From CAILHX01 sp036561085 (lineage in GTDB: Bacteria > Pseudomonadota > Gammaproteobacteria > Burkholderiales > Methylophilaceae): a stretch of 36,069 nt of DNA. The notes below the pieces were generated by a model that made no database searches, was not told where the DNA came from, and worked only from the letters and a program-made list of their open reading frames with translations. Shown piece after piece: positions 23,715-31,541 of this stretch. The stretch lies in assembly GCA_036561085.1 (NCBI GenBank), contig DATBPY010000217.1:1-36069 (forward strand), given 5' to 3'. The translations under genes and the position numbers were made by a program. Within the stretch, counting starts at the first letter, position 1; each line of letters opens with the position of its first letter.

Positions 23715-25171
23715 GTCGATTGCTCCTGCGACTCGGACTGCATACCGTACTGGAATTCATTCAATACCCAAGTATCTTTTGTGCCGCCCCCTTGCGATGA
23801 ATTAACGACCAGGGAGCCATCGCTAAGTGCTACCCGGCATAGCGCCCCAGGCACTAAAGTCACTGTCTTGCCTGATAATACGAACGGACGAAGATCCACA
23901 TGGCGCGGCGCTATGCCTTGCTCCACTAAGGTCGGGCAGGTGGAAAGCGCCAAGGTCGGCTGCGCAATGTAATTGCCGGGATTCGCCTTGATGCGCTTAC
24001 GGAAATCTTCTATCTGCTCCTTGGTAGAGCTAGGGCCAACCAGCATGCCGTAGCCACCGGAGCCTTGCACTTCTTTCACTACGAGTTCGGCAAGATGCTC
24101 GAGCACGTATTTGCAGTCGTCTTCCAGCTCCAGCTTGTAGGTGGGTACATTGGAAAGAATGGGTTCTTCGCCCAGATAGAAACGTACCATTTCCGGCACG
24201 TAGGTATAGGTTGCTTTGTCGTCGGCTACGCCGGTGCCTATCGCATTCGCCAGCGTCACGCCCCCGTTCCGATAGACCGAAACCAGCCCAGGCACGCCCA
24301 ACATAGAATCTGCACGGAAAGCGAGCGGATCGATAAAGTCATCATCTATCCTGCGATAGATCACGTCCACGCGCTTAGGCCCTTCCGTAGTGCGCATGAA
24401 TACAGCATTGTCGCGCACGAATAAGTCCTGCCCTTCGACCAGTTCGATACCCATTTGCTGCGCGAGGAAAGCATGTTCGAAATAAGCACTGTTATAAGCG
24501 CCCGGCGTCATCAGTACCACGGTCGGATCCTGCACCCCGGGTTGCGCGACTGCCCGCAGATTGTTCAGCAACACCTGAGGATAATGCTCCACCGGCGCCA
24601 CCGAATAACGGCGGAAAAGATCGGGGAACAACCGCATCATCATCTTGCGATCTTCCAGCATGTAGGAAACGCCGGAAGGCGTACGCAGGTTATCTTCAAG
24701 CACATAGAATTGATTTTCGCCGGTGCGCACGATATCTATGCCCGCAATGTGTGCATAGATATTGCCCGGCACATCGACACCCTGCATCTCCGGCCTATAA
24801 CCATTATTGGTGAGAATGCTGGAGGGGACGACACCAGCCTTGATGATCTCCTGCCCGTGATAGAGATCGTGCAAGAACATATTGAGTGCCCTTACCCGTT
24901 GGATCGCGCCGTCGGATAGGCGCTGCCATTCGGAAGCTGCCAGGATACGGGGAATGACGTCGAACGGGATCAGACGTTCGGCACCTGCATCCTCACCATA
25001 GACATTGAAGGTGATACCGACGCGACGGAACAGTAACTCGGCTTCACGCGCTTTTTGCGTTAACTGACTATGAGAGACATTCGCCAGCCACTGGTCTAAA
25101 GCGTTATAAAGCGGACGCACTTTGCCATCGGGCGCCCTCATTTCATCAAAAAAAGATTTTTTTATAGTCAT
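23708..25171 (-). CDS. Circularly permuted ATP-grasp protein (COG2308)
   Basis: A 487-residue stand-alone ATP-grasp ligase, first gene of the minus-strand operon. The nucleotide- and metal-binding motifs look canonical: VLEDNLRTPSG (157-167), YRRIDDDFIDP (272-282), LVVKEVQGSGGYGML (363-377) with a glycine-rich loop, and GGGTKDTWVL near the end. It is expected to join a carboxylate to an amine using ATP, making a peptide or peptide-like bond. The paralogue at 4110-6647 shares the whole domain but differs at these motifs. Its promoter should lie in the AT-rich 267 bases upstream, where I cannot fix -35/-10 boxes. The product is unknown. Confidence 0.94.
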   Translation of the reverse strand: MTIKKSFFDEMRAPDGKVRPLYNALDQWLANVSHSQLTQKAREAELLFRRVGITFNVYGEDAGAERLIPFDVIPRILAASEWQRLSDGAIQRVRALNMFLHDLYHGQEIIKAGVVPSSILTNNGYRPEMQGVDVPGNIYAHIAGIDIVRTGENQFYVLEDNLRTPSGVSYMLEDRKMMMRLFPDLFRRYSVAPVEHYPQVLLNNLRAVAQPGVQDPTVVLMTPGAYNSAYFEHAFLAQQMGIELVEGQDLFVRDNAVFMRTTEGPKRVDVIYRRIDDDFIDPLAFRADSMLGVPGLVSVYRNGGVTLANAIGTGVADDKATYTYVPEMVRFYLGEEPILSNVPTYKLELEDDCKYVLEHLAELVVKEVQGSGGYGMLVGPSSTKEQIEDFRKRIKANPGNYIAQPTLALSTCPTLVEQGIAPRHVDLRPFVLSGKTVTLVPGALCRVALSDGSLVVNSSQGGGTKDTWVLNEFQYGMQSESQEQSTC

Positions 25172-25404
25172 TAGACTAAGCTATCAGCAAAGCCCGTGCC
25201 AAATATATTAATCATTTATATTCAATATGGTATGTCGATTAAAAAGCATCCTGAACGATTCTCGCACCACGATGATGCCTGTCATTAAGACAACCGCCCC
25301 AACATGGCACTTTAATAAAAGGATGCCCGATTGATGCGCCTTGCCCTCGCGCAGGCTGATCTGGCATGTTTGTTCGACAAAACAAGTGAAAACAGGTTCT
25401 CCGG

Positions 25405-25410
25405 TATAAT
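25405..25410 (+). promoter_or_regulatory. Candidate -10 box before the lysine-rich small gene
   Basis: A perfect TATAAT sits 29 bases before the ATG at 25439. No good -35 box lies at 16-18 bases; the nearest candidate, TCGACA at 25374-25379, is 25 bases away. It may be a promoter with activator help, or chance. Confidence 0.3.
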
Positions 25411-25438
25411 CATCACTGGTTCTCAAAGGATTAAGATC

Positions 25439-25582
25439 ATGAAAACGAATTACCAGTTTGAGAAGCGTCAGAGAGATTTGGAAAAGAAGAAAAAGAAAGC
25501 AGAAAAAGCATTGAAAAAGTCGGCACCTGCTGAACCTGTTGAGGCTTTAGAAGCCGCTGTATTGCCGGAAAAAACAGATTAG
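25439..25582 (+). CDS. Lysine-rich small hypothetical protein
   Basis: A 47-residue protein with an N-terminal highly charged helix (QFEKRQRDLEKKKKKAEKAL), probably coiled-coil, and an Ala/Pro/Glu-rich tail. Similar small lysine-rich proteins are common in proteobacteria, but I know no function. AAAGGA precedes the ATG by ten bases, which is why I choose this start over a longer in-frame reading from 25331. It lies seven bases before the DUF347 gene and is probably co-transcribed with it. An RNA- or ribosome-binding role would suit the charge but is only a guess. Confidence 0.7.
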   Translation: MKTNYQFEKRQRDLEKKKKKAEKALKKSAPAEPVEALEAAVLPEKTD

Positions 25583-25589
25583 AAAAAGA

Positions 25590-26363
25590 ATGGTCATGAT
25601 TCAGCAAGAAAATCTGATCAAGGAAAATCTTATCAAGGTGCCGGAAGTGACCTTGATATTCTGGATAATAAAGATCCTTGCTACAACGCTTGGGGAAACA
25701 GGCGGCGATGCTGTCTCCATGTCCATGAATCTCGGCTATCTGGTTGGCACCGGCATTTTTGCGGTCGTCTTCATCATCGCGGTCACGGCGCAAGTCTCCG
25801 CGAAAAGATTCCACCCTCTCCTGTACTGGGCGACCATCATCGCCACCACCACCGTAGGCACGACACTGGCAGACTTTGCGGATCGCTCGCTCGGTATAGG
25901 TTACGCGGGCGGCACCACCATCTTGTTTAGCTTACTCATGGCTTCCCTGTTCGTTTGGCATCGCACCATGGGTTCGGTCGCGGTGGATACGGTGAGTTCG
26001 CCCAAAGCGGAAACATTCTACTGGGTCACCATCATGTTCTCGCAGACCTTGGGCACTGCACTTGGGGATTGGACTGCGGATACCGCAGGTCTGGGATACA
26101 CCGGCGGTATGGTCGTGTTCAGCACCTTGCTGGCGATCATCACCGTGGCCTATTACCGGACGGCGATCTCGCGTACCGCGCTATTTTGGGCGGCGTTCAT
26201 CCTCACTCGGCCGCTGGGTGCAGTCGTGGGCGACTTCCTGGATAAGCCCGTGGCCAAAGGTGGTTTGGAACTGAGCCGTTATTCGGCATCGGCGATTCTA
26301 CTGATAGCGATCATATTGTGTATTTTCATGTTCGCACAAAAGCCCGCAAAACAAGCACATTGA
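25590..26363 (+). CDS. DUF347-repeat membrane protein (COG4705)
   Basis: A 257-residue membrane protein with four evenly spaced copies of a small repeat: TLGETGGD (33-40), TVGTTLAD (88-95), TLGTALGD (153-160) and PLGAVVGD (208-215). Each is next to hydrophobic helices, and the GYAGG or GYTGG turns between them are also repeated. This is the DUF347 arrangement. Members have been annotated as uncharacterised membrane-anchored proteins, possibly transport-related. The Gly/Thr/Asp repeats in membrane segments look like a substrate or ion path, which is inference. It follows the lysine-rich gene by seven bases and precedes the dioxygenase-like gene by 37. Confidence 0.85.
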   Translation: MVMIQQENLIKENLIKVPEVTLIFWIIKILATTLGETGGDAVSMSMNLGYLVGTGIFAVVFIIAVTAQVSAKRFHPLLYWATIIATTTVGTTLADFADRSLGIGYAGGTTILFSLLMASLFVWHRTMGSVAVDTVSSPKAETFYWVTIMFSQTLGTALGDWTADTAGLGYTGGMVVFSTLLAIITVAYYRTAISRTALFWAAFILTRPLGAVVGDFLDKPVAKGGLELSRYSASAILLIAIILCIFMFAQKPAKQAH

Positions 26364-26400
26364 GTGTGAACCGCTCAAGGTTCGCATCACTCTAACGCCT

Positions 26401-26730
26401 ATGCATCCCTTTCACGGCCATATTTATTTCGATCTTGCCGATATGGCGCTGGCAGCACAAGTGCGCCAGGAGATAGCGGTGGCGATCCCCTCTCTGACTT
26501 ATGTCGGGCAACTGATTCCCAAGCCCATAGGTCCGCATAGCAAACCGATGTTCGAGATCCACATCCCTGCAGCGCAGATAGATTCAGCGATGCAGATCAT
26601 CGAACAGAAACGTAGAGGCCTCTCGGTACTCATACATCCGGTGCAGGCAGATGAACTGGATGCACATACTGATTCCGCACGGTGGCTGGGAACGCAGCTT
26701 CCTCTAAAATTGGAAGTCCTGCCGCATTAG
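26401..26730 (+). CDS. DOPA 4,5-dioxygenase family protein
   Basis: A 109-residue protein matching the small DOPA 4,5-dioxygenase-like family. The conserved His residues are seen in HPFHGHIYFDL (2-12), and PIGPHSKPMFEIHI, LSVLIHPVQADELDAHT and ARWLGTQLPLKLEVL follow in the family order. Eukaryotic members cleave the ring of DOPA; bacterial ones have been shown or proposed to open catechol rings, but the natural substrate here is unknown. The start is the ATG at 26401; no strong ribosome-binding site is visible. It follows the DUF347 gene closely and is probably in the same transcript. Confidence 0.85.
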   Translation: MHPFHGHIYFDLADMALAAQVRQEIAVAIPSLTYVGQLIPKPIGPHSKPMFEIHIPAAQIDSAMQIIEQKRRGLSVLIHPVQADELDAHTDSARWLGTQLPLKLEVLPH

Positions 26731-26821
26731 CGATGCAGCTTAATTTGCAACAAATTTGTCACTTTCATGACACGCTTCACAGGTTTAAGATTGAGGGTTG
26801 GCATTTTTAACTAAGGCAATT

Positions 26822-27274
26822 ATGGAATTGATACTCTGGCGTCACGCCGAAGCAGAAGACGGCGCGCCCGATATGCAACGTAAGCTGACGGACAAGGGCA
26901 GATTACAGGCTTTGCGCATGGGCGAATGGCTGAAACAACGCTTGCCGAGGGATACCCGTATTCTGGTCAGCCCTAGCCTGCGCACCCAGCAAACAGCGCT
27001 GGCACTGAGCCATTCATTCGAGACCGTGGATACCCTAGCTCCAGGCGCAAACGTCAGGCATGTGCTTGAGGCTGCAGGATGGCCCAACGCGAACGGTACG
27101 GTGGTCATCGTCGGTCACCAACCTACATTGGGGGAAGTTGCAGCCAAGCTGCTGGCAAACTCCAACGACTCCTGGTCGGTAAAAAAAGGCGCCATCTGGT
27201 GGTTCGCACAACGCGGCCAGGGCGAATTTGCAGAAACGGTGTTAAAAACGGCTTTAGCACCTAACATGCTGTAG
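26822..27274 (+). CDS. sixA: Phosphohistidine phosphatase SixA
   Basis: A 150-residue histidine-phosphatase-superfamily protein of the short SixA type, which removes phosphate from histidine on phosphorelay or PTS proteins. The catalytic motif is ILWRHAEAE with His8, with Arg54 (SPSLRTQQTA) and the second His99 (IVGHQPTLGE). I start at 26822, with TAAGGC seven bases upstream, rather than at an in-frame TTG at 26798. The length and lack of a signal peptide indicate a cytoplasmic enzyme. The nearest candidate phosphoproteins in the window are the two-component proteins around 10-13 kb, but no direct link is shown. Confidence 0.92.
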   Translation: MELILWRHAEAEDGAPDMQRKLTDKGRLQALRMGEWLKQRLPRDTRILVSPSLRTQQTALALSHSFETVDTLAPGANVRHVLEAAGWPNANGTVVIVGHQPTLGEVAAKLLANSNDSWSVKKGAIWWFAQRGQGEFAETVLKTALAPNML

Positions 27275-27303
27275 TTAAATAGTTGTAACTAAGGACGGTA
27301 AAG

Positions 27304-27921
27304 ATGAAGCATATTCTGGTTGCCAACCCCAAGGGCGGAAGCGGGAAATCCACGCTGGCTACAAATCTTGCGGGCTATTACGCCGCACAGGGTAAGCACG
27401 TCACGCTGGCCGATCTGGATCGCCAGCAATCTTCCATACAATGGTTGCAGCGTCGTTCTGAAAAACTGCCGTTGATCCATGGCGTAGATGCCCGCCATAA
27501 TGAACTTCCGGATAAAACCGACTTTCTGATCGTGGATTCGCCAGCCGGCATACACGGCGAAAAACTCTCGGATATCGTGAAGCGTGCGGATTGCGTGATC
27601 ATCCCTATCCAGCCTTCGGCTTTCGATATCGGTGCCACTCGTGATTTTCTGGCGGTGCTGGAAGAAGAAAAAGCCGTGCGCAAACAAAAGACTTTTGTTG
27701 CAGTGGTGGGCATGCGGGTGGATACCCGTACCCGGTCATCCGGGGTGTTGCTCAATTTCCTGCAGGATACTCAGCTACCTATGCCGACCTACCTGCGCAA
27801 TGCGCAGATCTATGCAGTAGCTGCGGAACAAGGAAGTAGCATTTTCGATCTGCCGAAATCCAAAGTTACGGTTGATCTGCCTCAATGGGCGCCATTGACA
27901 GCATGGATCAAGCGTCTGTAA
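27304..27921 (+). CDS. ParA/MinD-family P-loop ATPase, orphan
   Basis: A 205-residue ATPase with the deviant Walker A PKGGSGKST (9-17), Walker A' region LADLDRQQSS and Walker B-like FLIVDSPAG. These define the ParA/MinD family that positions DNA or protein cargo. It is short, with no N-terminal helix-turn-helix, and no parB or cargo gene is adjacent. It is thus an orphan of the kind that localises other complexes. AAGGACGG lies eight bases before the ATG. It follows sixA by 29 bases and converges with fdx, 25 bases from its stop. Partner and cargo are unknown. Confidence 0.88.
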   Translation: MKHILVANPKGGSGKSTLATNLAGYYAAQGKHVTLADLDRQQSSIQWLQRRSEKLPLIHGVDARHNELPDKTDFLIVDSPAGIHGEKLSDIVKRADCVIIPIQPSAFDIGATRDFLAVLEEEKAVRKQKTFVAVVGMRVDTRTRSSGVLLNFLQDTQLPMPTYLRNAQIYAVAAEQGSSIFDLPKSKVTVDLPQWAPLTAWIKRL

Positions 27922-27946
27922 ACCCAAACGTTCGTAACGAGCAGGC

Positions 27947-28288
27947 CTAGCGCTTACCCTCTTTCGCCATGTTAATCGAGTATTTGGGGATCTCGATCAC
28001 CAAGTCTTTATCAGCAATCACAGCCTGACAGGACAATCTGGACAAAGGCTCTAAGCCCCAGGCTTTATCCAGCATGTCTTCTTCCTTTTCTTCTGCCGGT
28101 GCCAGTGATTGATAGCCCTCGCGCACGATGACATGGCAGGTAGTACAAGCACACACCTGATCGCAGGCATGCTCCATCTCGATGTGATTATCCAGCAAGG
28201 TATTGCAAATACTTTTCCCCGGCTGGGCGTCGATCACCGTGCCTTCAGGGCATAACTCGATATGTGGCAGGACGATTAGTTTTGGCAT
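27947..28288 (-). CDS. fdx: ISC-system [2Fe-2S] ferredoxin
   Basis: An adrenodoxin-type ferredoxin that donates electrons during iron-sulfur cluster assembly on IscU. The 113 residues align from start to end with E. coli Fdx. The four cluster ligands are Cys42, Cys48 and Cys51 (in HACDQVCACTTCHV) and Cys87 (RLSCQAV). An extra Cys46 sits in the same loop, as in the E. coli protein. It is the last gene of the isc cluster, 24 bases after hscA. No terminator is obvious before the converging ParA gene. Confidence 0.97.
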   Translation of the reverse strand: MPKLIVLPHIELCPEGTVIDAQPGKSICNTLLDNHIEMEHACDQVCACTTCHVIVREGYQSLAPAEEKEEDMLDKAWGLEPLSRLSCQAVIADKDLVIEIPKYSINMAKEGKR

Positions 28289-28312
28289 CTGTATGAGGGT
28301 TTAAGTAATAGA

Positions 28313-30160
28313 TTAAATTTCAATTTCGCTCAGATTATGTCCAGTGAGCGCCTTTTGTACAGACTGATCCATGCGTCGTGCCGCAAATTCCTCAGTGGCA
28401 TGATTCAGTGCTGCAGTTGCGCTCTTAAGCTTAGCCGCATCACCCATTGCATTTTGCAGATCGGCGATCTTGTTTACGATATCAACATGCTCAGTCGCAT
28501 TCAATAACTGCTCTCCATCCTGTTGCAAAGCGTTACTCACCGCTTCGATCAACTGCTTGGCCTCGACTTCCAATTCCAGCCGTGCGCGCAAGTCCTTATC
28601 TTCTCCGGCATATGTGAATGAAGCTTGCAGCATATCCGCGATCTGGCCTTCCGCCAGTCCGTAGGATGGCTTGACTACAATATTAGCTTCCACTCCGGTA
28701 GTCTCTTCACGAGCACTGACAGAGAGTAAGCCGTCGGCATCCACCTGGAATGTTACCAAGATGCGCGCAGCACCTGCTGCCATCGGCGGGATGCCGCGTA
28801 ATTCAAAACGTGCCAGCGAGCGGCAATCTGCAACCAGCTCGCGTTCGCCTTGCACCACATGGATGCTCATTGCAGTTTGACCGTCTTTATAAGTGGTAAA
28901 TTCCTGCGCTCTGGCGATAGGTAACGTGGAATTACGCGGGATGACTTTTTCAGCCAAGCCGCCCATCATTTCCAGCCCCAGCGATAGCGGCACCACATCC
29001 AGCAACAGCAGATCGTTTTCGCTACGGTTGCCCGCCAATACGTTGGCCTGAATAGCTGCACCCAGCGCAACGACTTTATCCGGATCAAGATTGGTCAGCG
29101 GCGCACGCCCGAAAAATTCGGCTACAGCCTGTTTGATATGAGGCATGCGCGTAGCACCACCTACCATCACCACGCCCTGTATTTCATCAGGGGTGAGCTT
29201 GGCATCGCGCAATGCCTTTTTCAACGGAGCCAGCGTTTTCGCCACCAGCGGTTGCGTCAATTCCCTGAATTGTGCAACCGTAAGTGTGGCATCCAGAATG
29301 TCGCCTGAACTCGTTACGCAAGTGATGCGTGCTTCATTATGTTCGGTCAACCACTCTTTGGCTTCGCGCGCCTTGGTCAGCAATAAGCTGTTATCTTCAG
29401 GCGATAGCGGCGGCAGTTTGCCTTGCTCCAGCATCCAACAAAACACGCGGCGGTCAAAATCATCGCCGCCCAGCGCAGAGTCGCCGTTAGTCGACAATAC
29501 TTCAAACACGCCCTTGGTTAAATGAAGAATGGAGACATCGAAAGTACCCCCGCCCAGATCGTAGATCGCAAAGATGCCTTCTGAAGCATTATCCAAACCG
29601 TAAGCTACAGCGGCAGCAGTGGGCTCGTTCAACAGGCGCAATACATTAAGTCCTGCCAGTTTGGCGGCATCTTTGGTTGCCTGACGTTGTGCGTCGTCGA
29701 AATAGGCGGGGACAGTGATCACCGCACCTACCAATTCGCCACCTAATGATTTCTCGGCACGTAATTTGAGTGTTTTCAGTATCTCTGCTGAAACTTCCAC
29801 AGGGCTTTTTACGCCCGCTACCGTCTTGATCTGCACCATGCCCGGCGCATCCACAAAACGGTAAGGTAAATGCCCGACATCGGCGATATCCTGTAAGCCG
29901 CGCCCCATAAAACGTTTGACGGAAATGATGGTGTTTTGAGCATCATGAAGAATATGACCGACTTGCGGAGCTTTGTCGGCATAGTAGCGCACGACGGATG
30001 GCAGCAGATCGTGCCCATTGTCATCGCTCAAAACCACACTCATTCCGCTTTTCACGGTGGCTACCAGGGAATTGGTCGTGCCCAGATCTATGCCCACCGC
30101 CAGGCGATGCTGATGCGGCGCAGCACTCATTCCGGGTTCGGAGATTTGTAAGAGCGCCAT
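28313..30160 (-). CDS. hscA: Hsp70-family chaperone HscA
   Basis: The specialised Hsp70 that, with HscB, releases the cluster from IscU to apo-proteins. The 615 residues match the family length. The ATPase domain shows GIDLGTTNSLVATV, YDLGGGTFDVSIL and VMVGGATRMPHIKQA; the substrate-binding domain follows from about 385, then a helical lid. Its ATG overlaps the hscB stop by one base (TGATG), so the two chaperones are translationally coupled. The IscU encoded upstream carries the LPPVK motif that HscA recognises, so the pair is functionally complete. Confidence 0.97.
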   Translation of the reverse strand: MALLQISEPGMSAAPHQHRLAVGIDLGTTNSLVATVKSGMSVVLSDDNGHDLLPSVVRYYADKAPQVGHILHDAQNTIISVKRFMGRGLQDIADVGHLPYRFVDAPGMVQIKTVAGVKSPVEVSAEILKTLKLRAEKSLGGELVGAVITVPAYFDDAQRQATKDAAKLAGLNVLRLLNEPTAAAVAYGLDNASEGIFAIYDLGGGTFDVSILHLTKGVFEVLSTNGDSALGGDDFDRRVFCWMLEQGKLPPLSPEDNSLLLTKAREAKEWLTEHNEARITCVTSSGDILDATLTVAQFRELTQPLVAKTLAPLKKALRDAKLTPDEIQGVVMVGGATRMPHIKQAVAEFFGRAPLTNLDPDKVVALGAAIQANVLAGNRSENDLLLLDVVPLSLGLEMMGGLAEKVIPRNSTLPIARAQEFTTYKDGQTAMSIHVVQGERELVADCRSLARFELRGIPPMAAGAARILVTFQVDADGLLSVSAREETTGVEANIVVKPSYGLAEGQIADMLQASFTYAGEDKDLRARLELEVEAKQLIEAVSNALQQDGEQLLNATEHVDIVNKIADLQNAMGDAAKLKSATAALNHATEEFAARRMDQSVQKALTGHNLSEIEI

Positions 30161-30687
30161 CAGGATTCCAACGCTTCCAGCGCCTGATCAACTTCTTGCT
30201 GCGCTCTATCTATAAAACGCAGCTTGCGCACGCTCTCTGTTGCTACGGTATCGTCACTGTCAGTATCAAGCGCACTGGTCAACGTAGCTTGCAGCGTTTT
30301 CTCGGCATCGCGCAATTGCAATTTCAGCGCTTCCAATGAGGTCATATTCGCCGTTTCTGTCGCCTCTTCCAACGCTTCGCGCCATTCCATCTGCTGCATC
30401 AAAAAATCTACAGGCATTGCAGTGTTGGATTCTTCCTGCGTATCTATGCCTTTCAACTGCAAAAGATAGCGCGCACGCGTCAGCGGATTCTTTAAAGTCT
30501 GATAGGCTTCATTGGCTTGCGTCGCGTATTGCAGAGATAGTCTGCGCTCACTGTCAGCAGCAGCAGCAAAGCGGTCGGGATGTATTTCGCTTTGCAGTAA
30601 GCGGAACTGCTGATCCAGTTTTTTAGTATCCAGCGCGAAGATGGAAGGCAGGCCGAACAACTCGAAATGGGTTTGTTGAAGATTCAT
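30160..30687 (-). CDS. hscB: Co-chaperone HscB
   Basis: A J-domain co-chaperone that brings IscU to HscA and stimulates its ATPase. The 175 residues contain the HPD motif at 36-38 (EIHPDRF), followed by a C-terminal three-helix bundle (about 95-175) that binds IscU. It is close to the 171-residue E. coli protein. It lies 124 bases after iscA, the largest gap within the isc run. I see no secure promoter there, but a secondary start of transcription is possible. Confidence 0.95.
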   Translation of the reverse strand: MNLQQTHFELFGLPSIFALDTKKLDQQFRLLQSEIHPDRFAAAADSERRLSLQYATQANEAYQTLKNPLTRARYLLQLKGIDTQEESNTAMPVDFLMQQMEWREALEEATETANMTSLEALKLQLRDAEKTLQATLTSALDTDSDDTVATESVRKLRFIDRAQQEVDQALEALES

Positions 30688-30811
30688 AGAGAGAACACCA
30701 TCATTGCCGGATACTTTTTCAAATCATGTGTGAGCGAGGCGCTCGAACGCAGATAGTACGATTAGTACGGCAAGGGAGAGCAACGACGCGCACGCTTGAT
30801 TTCAAAAAGAA

Positions 30812-31135
30812 TCAAACCGTGAAGCTTTCGCCGCAGCCGCACTCATCTTTTACGTTGGGGTTTTTGAACTTGAAACCCTCATTCAGGCCTTCTCTGGTGA
30901 AGTCCAGCTCAGTACCATCGATGTAGACTAGGCTTTTGGGGTCGACAAGCACTTTAACCCCATGGCTTTCGAACGACATATCTTCCGGATTAACCACATC
31001 CGCGAACTCCAAGGTGTACGCCATGCCGGAACAACCAGTGGTCTTTACGCCCAGGCGCAAACCCACGCCCTTACCGCGGTTAGCGATAAATTTTTGGACG
31101 TGTTTTGCAGCCGGTTCGGTTAAGGTGATTGCCAT
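30812..31135 (-). CDS. iscA: Iron-sulfur cluster assembly protein IscA
   Basis: An A-type carrier that passes clusters, especially [4Fe-4S], to target proteins. The 107 residues have the three conserved cysteines: Cys35 (TTGCSGMAY), Cys99 and Cys101 (DECGCGESF). The start MAITLTEPAAKHV is typical. It follows iscU by ten bases. It is separate from the late gene group hscB-hscA-fdx by 124 bases. Confidence 0.97.
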   Translation of the reverse strand: MAITLTEPAAKHVQKFIANRGKGVGLRLGVKTTGCSGMAYTLEFADVVNPEDMSFESHGVKVLVDPKSLVYIDGTELDFTREGLNEGFKFKNPNVKDECGCGESFTV

Positions 31136-31145
31136 TGCGGTAGCC

Positions 31146-31529
31146 CTATGCTGCCTGCTTTTGTTTCAGATCGGCGATCGCGGCCTTGATGGCATCTTCT
31201 GCCAATACCGAGCAGTGTATCTTCACCGGCGGTAAAGCCAGCTCTTCAGCGATATCCGAGTTCTTGATGGTCATGGCCTGATCCAGGGATTTACCCTTGA
31301 GCCATTCCGTTACCAGCGAGCTGGAGGCAATAGCAGAACCGCAACCGTAGGTCTTGAACTTGGCATCTTCGATGACGCCATCGTCATTGACCCGGATCTG
31401 CAATTTCATCACGTCGCCGCAAGCAGGTGCGCCCACCATGCCGGTACCGACATGCGTGTCCGCTTTATCCAACGAACCCACGTTACGGGGGTTCTCGTAG
31501 TGATCCAGTACTTTGTCGCTATAAGCCAT
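31146..31529 (-). CDS. iscU: Iron-sulfur cluster scaffold IscU
   Basis: The scaffold on which new [2Fe-2S] clusters are built from IscS sulfur and ferredoxin electrons. The 127 residues carry the three ligand cysteines Cys37 (GAPACGDVMKL, with the nearby Asp39), Cys63 (TYGCGSAIASS) and Cys106 (IHCSVLAEDA). The HscA-recognition motif LPPVK is at 99-103. It follows iscS by 12 bases. Confidence 0.98.
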   Translation of the reverse strand: MAYSDKVLDHYENPRNVGSLDKADTHVGTGMVGAPACGDVMKLQIRVNDDGVIEDAKFKTYGCGSAIASSSLVTEWLKGKSLDQAMTIKNSDIAEELALPPVKIHCSVLAEDAIKAAIADLKQKQAA

Positions 31530-31541
31530 TTTATTACTCCT

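Noticed and set aside
24455..24919. 154-codon plus-strand open frame, His-rich
   Set aside because: It is antisense to the ATP-grasp gene; the His richness comes from reverse complement of common codons.
25170..25438. Definite promoter for the second ligase operon in the AT-rich upstream region
   Set aside because: Several TATA-like stretches exist, but none has a -35 partner at 16-18 bases.
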